From: a bacterium EF100-94H03 bin56
GTDB taxonomy: Bacteria; Pseudomonadota; Alphaproteobacteria; SP197
DNA: 45,936 nt
Assembly: GCA_002238685.1 (NCBI GenBank)
Contig: MPMV01000035.1
Location: forward strand, 1 to 45,936
Direction of reading: 5' to 3'
Shown here piece after piece: positions 8,522 to 17,290 of this stretch (positions within the stretch are counted from its first letter, which is position 1; every line of letters begins with the position of its first letter). Under the pieces are notes generated by a model that did not search any database, was not told where the DNA came from, and saw only the letters and a list, made by a program, of their open reading frames with translations. The position numbers and the translations under genes were made by a program.

Positions 8522-9232
8522 TCACGAGCGCTTCCGGTACTGGTCGGCGCCGAAGGAAACCGACCAGCTCTCCGGCGTGAAGCCGGTGACGATGTCTGCC
8601 GAAGCGGCGATGTCCCGTGTCACGGCCGGACGCTCGCCGATGACGCCATACCAGCGCTTCACATTGGGAAAGTCGTCGAGATCCTGTTCCTGTCGTTCAT
8701 GAAGCCGGCACCACGGAAAGATCGCCATGTCGGCGATCGAATAGGCGTCACCGGCAACGTGGTTGTTTTCACCGAGCTGCCGGTCGAGCACGCCGTAGAG
8801 CCGGGAGGCCTCGTTGCGGTAGCGGTTCTGGGCATAGGGCAGGACCTGAGGCCCCGCAGGATTCATCGGGGCGTAGGCAAGAAAGTGGTGTGCCTGTCCG
8901 AGCATCGGCCCGAAGCCTCCCATCTGCCAGAACAGCCACTGCATCACGTCCCATCGCTGCTGCGGTTCCGTGGGGAGGAACCGGCCGGTCTTCTCGGCGA
9001 GATAGAGCAGGATCGCTCCTGATTCGAAGAGGGCGATGGGGTCGCCTCCCGGGCCTTCGTGGTCAACGATGGCCGGGACCTTGTTGTTCGGGCTGATCTT
9101 CAGGAAGTCCGGATCGAACTGTTCGCCCTTGCCGATGTCGATGATGATCAGGTTGTAGGCGAGTTCACACTCCTCGAGCATGATATGGACCTTCTGTCCG
9201 TTCGGAGTGTGGTCGAAATAGAGATCGATCAT
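8522..9232 (-). CDS. yfcG: glutathione S-transferase family protein, YfcG/YghU (Nu) type
   Basis: The 236-residue protein has the GST two-domain layout. The thioredoxin-fold N-terminus (TPNGQKVHIMLEECELAY, SPNNKVPAIVDH, ALFESGAILLYLAEKTG) carries Thr-Pro-Asn in place of a catalytic Tyr/Ser. The helical C-terminus carries QMGGFGPMLGQAHHFLAYAP and YSIADMAIFPW. Both sets match E. coli YfcG closely. That class binds two glutathiones and reduces disulfides rather than conjugating electrophiles. It heads a minus-strand operon with an unknown protein and a YffB-like protein, and is divergent from the TauD-family gene, sharing a 116-base gap with it. Confidence 0.88.
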   Translation of the reverse strand: MIDLYFDHTPNGQKVHIMLEECELAYNLIIIDIGKGEQFDPDFLKISPNNKVPAIVDHEGPGGDPIALFESGAILLYLAEKTGRFLPTEPQQRWDVMQWLFWQMGGFGPMLGQAHHFLAYAPMNPAGPQVLPYAQNRYRNEASRLYGVLDRQLGENNHVAGDAYSIADMAIFPWCRLHERQEQDLDDFPNVKRWYGVIGERPAVTRDIAASADIVTGFTPESWSVSFGADQYRKRS

Positions 9233-9348
9233 GGTCGTGTTTCCCTGGGCCCCGTGCCCGAAAGCTGCCTTCCGCAGCCCGCCGGTGCAAGTCCTTCACG
9301 CTCCAACCCCGGCTCTGATAGGATCCACCAGGATGAGAAGGACATGCA
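9233..9348. promoter_or_regulatory. divergent promoter region between yfcG operon and dioxygenase-aco operon
   Basis: 116 bases separate two divergent starts, so promoters for both operons are expected here. AGGATGAGAAGGA (9331-9343) is a plausible ribosome site for the plus-strand dioxygenase. A weak TTCACG ... GATAGG pair near 9295-9325 could be a sigma-70-like promoter. No clear sigma-54 element or operator palindrome was seen. Confidence 0.35.
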
Positions 9349-10416
9349 ATGGCTGACGTCTACCTGCAACCGGTTCACCATCCTTCGGCGTGGACTTCTG
9401 CCGGTCTTGGATCCCTTGACGCCATCAGGGTCGACTGGGATCAGCGCCATATCGATGCCCTCGATGAGGCGTGGCGCGAGGTCGACCGCCAGGGACTGAC
9501 GCTCGACGAGATCGGACACCATCACTTCCGGTTGACGGCCATCGCCGATGATCTGCGCGACATCTACGAGGAGATCATGTGGGGCCGCGGCATCGTTCTC
9601 GTTGACCGCCTGCCGGTCGAGGATTGGTCGCTCGCCAAGGCGGAAATCATCTACTGGGGGCTCGGCACCCACTTCGGCACGGGCCAGTCCCAGTCGGTCA
9701 TCGGCGACCGCCTTGGCCATGTCGTCAACGTGGGCGGCAAGGATCACAAGGAGCGCGCCTATCGCAACTCCCTGCCGTTGACCCTGCACACCGACGCCTG
9801 CGACATTCTGTGCATGCTCTCCATACGCAGGAGCATCGAGGGTGGGGAATCCCAGTACGCCAGCGCACTCGCCGTTCACAACACGATACTCGACGAGAGG
9901 CCCGAGTACCTCGGTCCACTCTATCGCGGTTTCCGCTACCACCGGTTTGGCGAGGAAGGACCGGGCGAAGCCCCGGTCACCGAGCACCGCGTCCCGGTGC
10001 TGTCGGAACGCGAGGGATGTGTCAGCTGCCGCTATGTCGCCGGGTACATCTACATGGCCTGCGAGGAACTCGGCGAGGACCTTCCGGCGTTCGACCGCGC
10101 CTCACTTTCCTATTTTGATGACGTGGCCCTGCGCCCCGACCACATGTTCGAGTTCCAGATCGAGCCAGGCCAGCTGCTGATCTGCAACAACCTGACGACA
10201 CTTCATGCCCGCCGGGGCTTCGACGATCCGCCGGGAGAAGACAAGGGGCGCCTTCTCCTGCGCCTGTGGCTGACCGCCCATGAGGGTGATCGCCGGCCCG
10301 TGGACGACTCCATCGAGATCTATCGCACTCACGGTATCCGGGCGCGGCAAGACCGCCACGATACCCGCTACCGTGGCGATGCCACGGAAATTCTCGACGA
10401 GGTCCTGAAGTACTGA
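9349..10416 (+). CDS. TauD/TfdA (gamma-butyrobetaine hydroxylase-like) Fe(II)/2-oxoglutarate dioxygenase
   Basis: The 355-residue protein shows the iron-binding facial triad of the family: LHTDACD gives His147 and Asp149, and the distal His286 lies in NNLTTLHARRGF. An Arg near 301-305 (GRLLLRLWL) binds 2-oxoglutarate. Further matches are GTHFGTGQSQSVIG and the double-stranded beta-helix strand QIEPGQLLICNN. Members hydroxylate small acids, amines or sulfonates. It starts with ATG at 9349 behind AGAAGGA, and its stop is 31 bases before acoX, so it is probably the first gene of the dioxygenase-acoXABC operon. It may prepare the diketone or ketol substrate that the aco enzymes cleave; this is inference. 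Confidence 0.85.
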   Translation: MADVYLQPVHHPSAWTSAGLGSLDAIRVDWDQRHIDALDEAWREVDRQGLTLDEIGHHHFRLTAIADDLRDIYEEIMWGRGIVLVDRLPVEDWSLAKAEIIYWGLGTHFGTGQSQSVIGDRLGHVVNVGGKDHKERAYRNSLPLTLHTDACDILCMLSIRRSIEGGESQYASALAVHNTILDERPEYLGPLYRGFRYHRFGEEGPGEAPVTEHRVPVLSEREGCVSCRYVAGYIYMACEELGEDLPAFDRASLSYFDDVALRPDHMFEFQIEPGQLLICNNLTTLHARRGFDDPPGEDKGRLLLRLWLTAHEGDRRPVDDSIEIYRTHGIRARQDRHDTRYRGDATEILDEVLKY

Positions 10417-10447
10417 TCAGGCCGCCGGATCCAGGGAAAGCTTGCCC

Positions 10448-11494
10448 ATGAGGGCGGTCGGGATCATTGCCAATCCGGTATCGGCCCGGGATATACGCAG
10501 GATTGTTTCCCACGCCGGGAACCTGCCGATCAACGATCGTGCCAACATCGTTCTCAGGTTGCTGACGGGACTGGCGGCGGCGGACGTGAGCGATGTGGTC
10601 GTCATGCCGGAGAACGGTGGTATCCGCACCCAGCTCATGCGCACCATCGAGCGGGAACGGCGCATGGGAACGGCCCGCCTGCCGGCCGTCACCTATCTCG
10701 ACATGCCCGTGACCTCGACCTACCTGGACAGCGCCGCCGCCGCACGGCGGATGGCCGATATGGACGTCGGCGCCATCGTGGTTCTCGGTGGCGACGGCAC
10801 CCATCGGGTCGTTGCCTCGTCGTGCGGCCAGACACCGATCGCCGGTGTCTCCACCGGGACCAACAACGCCTTTCCGGAGTTTCGCGAACCGACCATTACC
10901 GGTCTTGCCGTCGGCCTTGCAACCAGCGGCCTCGTTCCGGCCGACATCGCCCTCGCCTTGAACAAGCGGCTCGTGGTGACCGTCAACGGGCGCCACGAGA
11001 TTGCGCTTGTGGATGCAGCCGTGGTAGCTGAACGCTATGTGGGAGCGCGCGCCATCTGGAAAACGGAGAGTTTCCGTGACCTGTTCGCCACCTTCGGTGA
11101 GGCGGACGGCATAGGGATGTCGTCGCTTGTCGGACTCACCGATCCCCTCGACCGGACAACGCCGCAGGGAAGGCGGATCAGGCTGGCGCCGGCCGGCACT
11201 GCACCGCGCACACTCGCCTTCCCGGTTGCTCCTGGTCTGATAGGCAGGATCGGCATCCTGTCGGTCGAGACTATGGCGCCGGACGTGCCCTGCAGGCCCT
11301 CGGTCACCTCCGGTTCCATTGCCCTCGACGGTGAACGTGAATTGACCTTCGGCGAAGCCGATGACGTCAGCATCCGCCTCGAGACCGATGCCTTCAGAAC
11401 CGTATGTGTCTCCGATTGCATGGCCTTCGCGGCCAGGCACGGCCTGCTGGTCCATCAATCGAGCTCCCCCTGCCACGAAGGAGAACCCCGATGA
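10448..11494 (+). CDS. acoX: AcoX-like ATP-NAD kinase family protein
   Basis: The product of about 348 residues has the diacylglycerol/NAD-kinase fold marker GGDGT (about 114-118, AIVVLGGDGTHRVVAS), preceded by IIANPVSARDIRR and VVMPENGGIRT. A substrate loop (GVSTGTNNAFPE) follows. The family is found beside acetoin dehydrogenase genes as AcoX; its biochemical role is not settled. ATG at 10448 gives the conserved MRAVGIIANP start; a TTG six bases earlier is nearer to the AGGGAAAG ribosome site and may be used instead. Its TGA overlaps the acoA ATG (ATGA), so the two are translationally coupled. Confidence 0.82.
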   Translation: MRAVGIIANPVSARDIRRIVSHAGNLPINDRANIVLRLLTGLAAADVSDVVVMPENGGIRTQLMRTIERERRMGTARLPAVTYLDMPVTSTYLDSAAAARRMADMDVGAIVVLGGDGTHRVVASSCGQTPIAGVSTGTNNAFPEFREPTITGLAVGLATSGLVPADIALALNKRLVVTVNGRHEIALVDAAVVAERYVGARAIWKTESFRDLFATFGEADGIGMSSLVGLTDPLDRTTPQGRRIRLAPAGTAPRTLAFPVAPGLIGRIGILSVETMAPDVPCRPSVTSGSIALDGERELTFGEADDVSIRLETDAFRTVCVSDCMAFAARHGLLVHQSSSPCHEGEPR

Positions 11495-12471
11495 ACAATC
11501 CGTTCCCCCTGTCCCGGGAAGGCCTGCTCACCGCCTACCGCCGCATGAGGACAATCCGTGAATTCGAGGAACGCCTGCACGTGGAGTTCGCGACGGGCGA
11601 TATCGCGGGATTCGTGCACCTCTATGCCGGCGAGGAGGCTGCGGGAGTCGGCATCATGATGCATCTCGAGGACCATGACCGCATCGCATCGACCCACCGC
11701 GGGCACGGCCATTGCATCGCCAAGGGTGTCGACGTCAAGGCCATGATGGCCGAGATCTACGGCAAGGCAACCGGAGCGTGCGCCGGCAAGGGCGGGTCGA
11801 TGCATATCGCCGATCTCTCCAGGGGCATGATGGGCGCCAACGGCATTCTTGGCGCCGGAGCACCGCTCATCTGCGGCGCCGGCCTGGCTGCACAGAAACT
11901 CGGCCATGATGGAGTCGGCATCACTTTTTTTGGTGACGGCGCCTCCAACCAGGGCACGGTTCTCGAATCCATGAACCTGGCGGCGATCTGGAATCTTCCG
12001 GTGATCTTCGTGGTCGAGAACAACGGCTATGCGGAATCGACCTCCGTGGATTACGCGGTGGCCTCGGACTCCTACGTCGACCGGGCTGCCGGCTTCGGCA
12101 TGCCTGGCATCACCGTTGACGGCACCGACTTCTTTGCTGTCTACGAGGCCGCCGGCGAGGTCATCCGGCGGGCCCGGGAGGGCGGTGGACCGTCCCTTCT
12201 CGAGTGCAAGATGATCCGTTTCTATGGTCACTTCGAAGGCGATGCCCAGACCTACCGGGCGCCGGGAGAAAACGAGGCGAACCGTCAACACCGCGATTGC
12301 CTGAAGATCTTCACCGGAAAGATTCTTGAAGCCGGTGTCGTCGAAACCGGCGAGCTCGCCGTCATCGATTCCGAAGTGGCGGATCTCATCGAAGACGCAC
12401 TCGAGGGCGCGAAGGCAGCACCTCTCCCGTCGGCGGCCGAACTGACGACCGACGTCTATGTAACGTACTGA
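11491..12471 (+). CDS. acoA: acetoin:DCPIP oxidoreductase / 2-oxoacid dehydrogenase E1 alpha-type subunit
   Basis: The 326-residue protein matches E1 alpha subunits. It has YRRMRTIREFEERL near the start, HRGHGHCIAKGVDVKAMMAEIYGK, GKGGSMHIAD, and the thiamine-diphosphate motif FFGDGASNQGTVLESMNLAAIWNLPVIFVVENN (GDG to NN). The C-terminal part holds YGHFEGDAQTYR. With AcoB it forms the ThDP-dependent E1 that cleaves acetoin or a similar alpha-hydroxyketone/2-oxoacid and passes the acyl group to lipoyl-AcoC. The start overlaps the acoX stop, with GAAGGAGAA as ribosome site. Order X-A-B-C is as in known aco clusters. A pyruvate or branched-chain substrate cannot be excluded. Confidence 0.88.
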   Translation: MNNPFPLSREGLLTAYRRMRTIREFEERLHVEFATGDIAGFVHLYAGEEAAGVGIMMHLEDHDRIASTHRGHGHCIAKGVDVKAMMAEIYGKATGACAGKGGSMHIADLSRGMMGANGILGAGAPLICGAGLAAQKLGHDGVGITFFGDGASNQGTVLESMNLAAIWNLPVIFVVENNGYAESTSVDYAVASDSYVDRAAGFGMPGITVDGTDFFAVYEAAGEVIRRAREGGGPSLLECKMIRFYGHFEGDAQTYRAPGENEANRQHRDCLKIFTGKILEAGVVETGELAVIDSEVADLIEDALEGAKAAPLPSAAELTTDVYVTY

Positions 12472-12502
12472 ACGCTTCCCGCCACCTGAGGAGCATGGAG
12501 AC

Positions 12503-13519
12503 ATGGCACGCACACTGAGCATGAAGGACGCAATCAACGAGGCACTTGACCAGGAGATGGGCCGGGACCCGACCGTTGTCGTGCTCGGAGAGGACATCGT
12601 CGGCGGCACCGGATCACCCGGCGAGGACGATGCCTGGGGCGGCGCCATGGGCGTCACCAAGGGCCTCATTCACAAGCACCCGGGGCAACTCATCGACACG
12701 CCGCTCTCGGAAAGCGCCTATATCGGCGCCGCCATCGGTGCCGCAACCTGTGGTCTGCGCCCTGTGGCCGAGTTGATGTTCGTTGATTTCATGGGCGTGT
12801 GTCTGGACCAGATCTTCAACCAGGCTGCCAAGTTCCGCTACATGTTCGGCGGCAAGGCGGAAACTCCGGTCGTCATCCGGGCTACCTGCGGTGCGGGGTT
12901 CAGGGCGGCAGCCCAGCACAGCCAGATGCTGACCCCGATCTTTACCCACATTCCGGGACTCAAGGTCGTGTGCCCCTCCAACGCCTATGACACCAAGGGT
13001 CTCCTGATCCAGTCGATCCGCGACAACGATCCGGTGATCTTCCTGGAGCACAAGAACCTCTACGATCGCGAGACCGATGTGCCCGAAGAGTCCTATGCCA
13101 TCCCCTTTGGTGAGGCGAGCATCGCCAGGGAGGGGACGGACGTGACCATCGTCACCTACGGCATGATGGTGCCCTATTCCCTCGAGGCCTCGGAGACCCT
13201 CAAGCGCGAAGGCATTGACGTCGAGGTGATCGACCTGCGCACGCTCTCGCCCATCGATCTCGATACGGTGTTCGAGAGTGTCGAAATGACCGGGCGTCTC
13301 GTCTGCGTGGATGAAGCCAATCCGCGCTGCTCCATTGCTTCGGACGTTGCCGCGGCAGTGGCCCAGGAAGCCTTCGGGTCTCTCAAGGGGCCGGTTGCGA
13401 TGGTGACCGCTCCTCACGCGCCGGTCCCGTTTTCGTCTGCGCTCGAGGATCTCTACATTCCCTCCCCCGAACGTATTGCAGATGGCGTGCGCCAGACAAT
13501 GGGAGAGCGCTCCTCATGA
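12503..13519 (+). CDS. acoB: acetoin dehydrogenase E1 beta-type subunit
   Basis: The 338-residue transketolase-type beta subunit has KDAINEALDQEMGRDPTVVVLGEDI at the N-terminus. IDTPLSESAYIGAAIGAA and MFGGKAETPVVIRATCGAG follow, with AQHSQMLTPIFTHIPGLKVVCPS in the pyrimidine-binding domain. The C-terminal transketolase domain has DVTIVTYGMMVPYSLEA, VIDLRTLSPIDLDT and CVDEANPRCSIASDV. It pairs with AcoA to complete the ThDP site. The ribosome site GAGGAG lies 9 bases before the ATG, and the stop overlaps the acoC ATG (ATGA). The 31-base gap after acoA is the longest inside the acoXABC block. Confidence 0.9.
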   Translation: MARTLSMKDAINEALDQEMGRDPTVVVLGEDIVGGTGSPGEDDAWGGAMGVTKGLIHKHPGQLIDTPLSESAYIGAAIGAATCGLRPVAELMFVDFMGVCLDQIFNQAAKFRYMFGGKAETPVVIRATCGAGFRAAAQHSQMLTPIFTHIPGLKVVCPSNAYDTKGLLIQSIRDNDPVIFLEHKNLYDRETDVPEESYAIPFGEASIAREGTDVTIVTYGMMVPYSLEASETLKREGIDVEVIDLRTLSPIDLDTVFESVEMTGRLVCVDEANPRCSIASDVAAAVAQEAFGSLKGPVAMVTAPHAPVPFSSALEDLYIPSPERIADGVRQTMGERSS

Positions 13520-14616
13520 GCGGGCGGATTGTCCCGATCCTCATGCCGAAATGGGGTCTCTCCATGAAGCAGGGAACCCTGTCGTCCTGGCTTGTCGAGG
13601 AGGGCAGCGAGATTTCGCCTGGCGACGAGATCATGGATGTCGAGACCGACAAGATCGCCAATGCCCTGGAGGCAACCGACGGTGGTCTCCTGCGCAAGCG
13701 CGTCGGCATGGCCGGAGAGACCTATCCGGTGCGCGCGCTGCTCGGCGTGCTGGCGCCGCCGTCGGTTCCCGATTCGGAGATCGACGCCTATGTGGCGTCC
13801 TTCACGGCGCCCGTGGTCGAGGAAGCGGACGACGAAGAGCCGGTCCGGCTGTTTCTGGATCTTCCCGTGGGCCGCATCCGCTATGCCGAACGGCCCGGTG
13901 ACGGGATTCCGGTGCTGCTGGTTCACGGTTTCGGCGGTGACCTCGACAACTGGCTCTTCAACATCGATGCACTGGCCGAGGCCGGTTCCGTTGTCGCCCT
14001 TGACCTGCCGGGCCACGGCCAGTCGGTCAAGTCCGTCGCCGCGCCATCGCTCACGACCATGACGGATGCGGTGATCGGCCTCATGGACTCGCTCGGCGTG
14101 GCCCGGGCTCACCTCGTCGGCCATTCCATGGGAGGCCTCGTCGCCGGGCGGATCGGCATCGATCGGCCGGATCGCGTCGCCTCAATCACCCTCATTGCGG
14201 CCGCGGGACTCGGGGAGGAGATCAACGGCGCCTACCTCGACGGTTTTGTCTCGGCGTCCTCGCGCCGTGACCTCAAGCCGGCACTGGCGCACCTCTTTGC
14301 CGATCAGGGGCTGGTCAACCGTTCCATGGTCGAGGACGTGCTGAAGTACAAGCGTCTCGACGGTGTCGGCGCCTTCCTCGAGGCTCTCAGGGGCACGCTC
14401 TTTCCCGGAGACCGTCAGGCTACGGACATCGCCGATGACCTTGCGGGAATCGGATGTCCGTGCCACGCCATCTGGGGTGCAGAGGATGCCATCATCCCGG
14501 CCGCCCACGCCGGGGCGGTGGAGGGTGCAACCGTGATCGACGGCGCCGGACACATGGTGCAGATGGAAAAGGCGGCGGAGGTCAATCGGCTCATCCTTTC
14601 CTGGACAAGCAGTTGA
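13516..14616 (+). CDS. acoC: AcoC-type E2: lipoyl domain fused to alpha/beta hydrolase
   Basis: The 366-residue two-domain protein begins with residues 1-80, a biotinyl/lipoyl domain. Its lipoylation site is in VETDKIANALEA (Lys46), preceded by LMPKWGLSMKQG. A short Pro/Glu linker (about 82-110) follows. Residues about 115-366 form an alpha/beta hydrolase with oxyanion motif LLVHGFGGDLDNW, nucleophile elbow GHSMGG (Ser204), an acid in WGAEDAIIP and His in GAGHMVQMEKA. This hydrolase-like acyltransferase in place of the usual E2 catalytic domain is the hallmark of acetoin dehydrogenase AcoC and separates this cluster from pyruvate dehydrogenase. No dihydrolipoyl dehydrogenase (acoL) or acoR activator is in the window, so E3 must be borrowed. 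Confidence 0.88.
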   Translation: MSGRIVPILMPKWGLSMKQGTLSSWLVEEGSEISPGDEIMDVETDKIANALEATDGGLLRKRVGMAGETYPVRALLGVLAPPSVPDSEIDAYVASFTAPVVEEADDEEPVRLFLDLPVGRIRYAERPGDGIPVLLVHGFGGDLDNWLFNIDALAEAGSVVALDLPGHGQSVKSVAAPSLTTMTDAVIGLMDSLGVARAHLVGHSMGGLVAGRIGIDRPDRVASITLIAAAGLGEEINGAYLDGFVSASSRRDLKPALAHLFADQGLVNRSMVEDVLKYKRLDGVGAFLEALRGTLFPGDRQATDIADDLAGIGCPCHAIWGAEDAIIPAAHAGAVEGATVIDGAGHMVQMEKAAEVNRLILSWTSS

Positions 14617-14704
14617 GCAAGGGTGTGGCTGTTCGGCCCGACTCAAACGCTGCAGACCGGCAGCGCTGCCCGGCACTGTCGACGCAAGCGGAGGAAACGG
14701 GGTC

Positions 14705-15340
14705 ATGACGAAGCCGGTCAATGTCACGTTGTATCGATGGGCGGGTGCGTGGGGACCGTTCAGTGTGAAGATTCCCTGCGGCGAATGCTCTCTTACCAAG
14801 GACGTGATTGCCGATGTCGTGGAGACCGAGCTCGACGGAGTGCCCGTCGAGGTCGATACCCGTGACTGGTTGACACAATGGTGGAAACCCTTGCCGAAGG
14901 GCGGTTGGCACGCTCCCATCGTTCTGGTGGAAGGGCGCCTTGTCAGCCAGGGGGCAGCGCTCAACCGGGGCGTGCTCACCCAGGCCATCATCGAGGCGCA
15001 CGCCAAGCGCACGCCCCTTGCCGGGAACAGGCTGTTCGGCAAGGCGACCTGCCCGCACTGCGTGCGCGCCAAGGACTATCTCGACCAGGCAGGGATCACC
15101 TACACCTATCATGACGTGGTGCGAGAGCCTGCAGCGCTCTACGAGATGCTGGCACGGGTCAAGCCGATCGTCGGACCCAAGACACCGATCACGGTGCCGC
15201 AGATCTGGATCGACGGTAGCTATGTCGGTGGTGCTGACGCCCTGGGCGACATCATCGGGCGTGTGGTCGAGCCCAACCCGGACCGCGGTCAGTGTTCGAT
15301 CTCGCCTGGTCGTCTGACAACGGCCCGGCGGACCGCTTGA
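14705..15340 (+). CDS. two-domain thioredoxin-fold protein with C-terminal glutaredoxin
   Basis: The product has 211 residues. The C-terminal part (about 105-200) is a glutaredoxin: LFGKATCPHCVRAKDYLDQAG gives a CPHC active site, TVPQIWIDGSYVGGADAL gives the cis-Pro and glutathione-binding GG-D. The N-terminal part (about 5-95) looks like a second thioredoxin-like domain with its own CGEC pair (KIPCGECSLTKDVI) and an APIVLVEGRLVSQGAAL strand. A similar two-domain plan was not recalled in a named family. Start ATG at 14705 follows GGAGGAAACGGGGT. It lies 88 bases after acoC and 47 before the MFS gene, so it may share the transcript. Likely a cytoplasmic thiol-disulfide exchanger. Confidence 0.78.
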   Translation: MTKPVNVTLYRWAGAWGPFSVKIPCGECSLTKDVIADVVETELDGVPVEVDTRDWLTQWWKPLPKGGWHAPIVLVEGRLVSQGAALNRGVLTQAIIEAHAKRTPLAGNRLFGKATCPHCVRAKDYLDQAGITYTYHDVVREPAALYEMLARVKPIVGPKTPITVPQIWIDGSYVGGADALGDIIGRVVEPNPDRGQCSISPGRLTTARRTA

Positions 15341-15386
15341 GATATCCACCGCCCGTTCGGGCACCTTCCGACGTCGATCCTGGTCC

Positions 15387-16628
15387 ATGATCCGGCACCT
15401 GGGTCGCCTGAGCGACAGCCGCTATGCGTGGATCGTGGTGGCGGCCTCCTTCCTGATGCTCGTGTTGGGGAACGGAGCCCTGTTCCTGCTTGTCGTGTCG
15501 ATGAAGGATATCGCTGCCAGCTTTGACTGGCCGCGATCGGTACCCTCGTTTGCCTATTCCCTGCAGTTCATCGGAGGTGGGGTGGGCGGCATCGTCATGG
15601 GCTGGTGGCTTGACAGGGCCGGAATGGGATGGCCGGCCCTGGTGGGCGCCGTCATGATCGGCACGGGCGCCGTGCTGGTCAGCATGGTGGCCAGCGAGCT
15701 GGAATTCTATCTGGTCTACGGGCTGGTGATCGGACTCCTTGGCCAGGCAGCGCTCTATGTGCCTCTCGTGGCCAATGCGACACGCTGGTTCGTGCGGCGG
15801 CGCGGCATCGCCGTGGGACTTGTGACCAGTGGCCAGAGTGTTGCCGGTGCGCTGTGGCCGCCGCTTTTCGAGTACGGACTGGCAACATGGGGTTGGCGCG
15901 ATACCTACCTTGTCTACGGTGTCGCCAGCATGGCCGTGATGGTGCCGCTGTCCTTCCTCCTTCGGCGTTCGCCCCGTCCCCTGGCGCCTTCAGGGACTCC
16001 TGGGGAAGCGATTGTGCCGGGGCAGGGACTTTCGCCTGTGGAGCCCCGCACGGTGATGGTGCTGCTCTGCATCGCCATCATCGGCTGTTGTGTCAGCATG
16101 TCCCTGCCCATTGCCCACATCAAATCCCACGCCACCGATGTCGGGATTGCGCCAATGGAGGCGGCATCGGTCCTTTCCGCCCTCCTGGCAGCGAGTTTTG
16201 TCTCGCGGGCTCTCGTGTGCGGCCTGATGATCGAGTGGATCGGCGCTCTGAAGACCCTCTTCGTGTTCTCGTTCATCCAGACGGCGACGCTGGGTTTGCT
16301 CCCCTTCCTCGATAGTTCCGCATCGCTGATGATCACTGCGGCAATCTTCGGTTTCGGGTTCGGCGGCATCGCTCCGACCTATCCTGTGATCATCCGTGAA
16401 ACGCTCCCCGAGCAATGGACCGGGCGGTGCACCGGCATCGTTGTTCTCTTCGGCACCTTCGGCATGGCCATCGGCGGCTGGGTCGGCGGCCTCGGTTTCG
16501 ACTTCACCGGCAGCTACCACACCCCCTTCCTCGCAGGGGTCGCCTTCAACGCCGTCAATCTTGTCGTCATCGGCTACCTCATCGCCGCCTTGCGTCCGTC
16601 ACCTCCGGTCGTGGTTCCCGCCCATTGA
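15387..16628 (+). CDS. MFS transporter, monocarboxylate/oxalate-formate (MCT/OFA)-like
   Basis: The 413-residue protein has 12 predicted helices in two bundles and a hydrophilic central loop (about 190-215). MFS marks include the loop 2-3 region GWWLDRAGMGWPA and the helix 4/5 string RWFVRRRGIAVGLVTSGQSVAGALWPP. The latter, RGxAxGxxxSGxxxG, is typical of the OFA/MCT carriers that move small carboxylates. The second half has FGFGFGGIAPTYPVIIRETL. Substrate is unknown; given the neighbouring aco genes a small organic acid is reasonable (inference). ATG at 15387 starts directly before the first helix. The gene ends the plus-strand block, and a degenerate stretch follows. Confidence 0.85.
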   Translation: MIRHLGRLSDSRYAWIVVAASFLMLVLGNGALFLLVVSMKDIAASFDWPRSVPSFAYSLQFIGGGVGGIVMGWWLDRAGMGWPALVGAVMIGTGAVLVSMVASELEFYLVYGLVIGLLGQAALYVPLVANATRWFVRRRGIAVGLVTSGQSVAGALWPPLFEYGLATWGWRDTYLVYGVASMAVMVPLSFLLRRSPRPLAPSGTPGEAIVPGQGLSPVEPRTVMVLLCIAIIGCCVSMSLPIAHIKSHATDVGIAPMEAASVLSALLAASFVSRALVCGLMIEWIGALKTLFVFSFIQTATLGLLPFLDSSASLMITAAIFGFGFGGIAPTYPVIIRETLPEQWTGRCTGIVVLFGTFGMAIGGWVGGLGFDFTGSYHTPFLAGVAFNAVNLVVIGYLIAALRPSPPVVVPAH

Positions 16629-17029
16629 CTCCCGTACTCCCGGGCGACGGAAGTCAACCTTTCAGGATCGCACGGCAGATAGCGTGATCGCGGCACCGGC
16701 ATCTCTCGACGCGGATGGAGGGCTGGCCACGCTTGTTGAGAGAACATTCCGCTCGGCCCTTGTTGTGGCGAGGAAACTGTACGCAGACATGCTCGACGAA
16801 GGCTGCGAGGAGGAACCGGGTGAACTGATCGCCGTCCAGACGAGTCTCTCAGCGACGGCCCGGACGAAGGAGCCGGCAGACGAAGACACCACGAAGGGAA
16901 CTCGCTCGCTTGCAGACGGGGAAGGGATCCGTCCAGCTGCAACCCGGTGCAGGAGAGAGCCAGACCCGGTGTTCAGATTGTTGGCGCCGCGAGTAAAGTG
17001 GGGCGCCCGACACGCAGCTAACATGGACA
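16629..17029. other. intergenic with one weak plus-strand ORF
   Basis: A plus-strand frame from a GTG at 16684 reads a protein-like segment (LATLVERTFRSALVVARKLY, then EEEPGELIAVQTSLSATART). It has moderate GC3 and could be a small helical protein or a remnant. It has no convincing ribosome site and loses protein character after about base 16870. The opposite strand gives only Ser/Pro-rich translations. No function can be given. Confidence 0.25.
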
Positions 17030-17271
17030 TCACTCGAAGAAGTCGCAGACGACCTCATTGTAGACGGGAACGCGATCGATCATCCCGGAGCGGGGGTAGG
17101 TCGCGAGGTTGCGCTTCCAGCGGTCCGGATCGGTGCCGACGGCGTGATCCAGTCCCGCATCTCCGGCGACAAGCGGAACCATCATTTCGAGAATCCGGCG
17201 ATTTTCGGATACATCCCCGTGCTCCGTTGAAGGGCGAAATTCAGCCGGGCGCGGTCGTCCGGAGTGGTCAT
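17030..17271 (-). pseudogene. small unidentified gene, probably frameshifted
   Basis: ATG at 17271 reads TTPDDRARLNFALQRSTGMYP, then meets a stop at 17182-17184 (IAGFSK-stop). The frame shifted by one base reads on sensibly (RRILEMMVPLVAGDAGLDH, then WKRNLATYPRSG and VPVYNEVVCDFFE) to a stop at 17030. The two halves together look like one small soluble protein of about 80 residues broken by a single indel near bases 17190-17215. The family is not recognised. It may be a real gene with a sequencing error. Confidence 0.35.
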
Positions 17272-17290
17272 GGCTTCTTGCCAACCCGCC

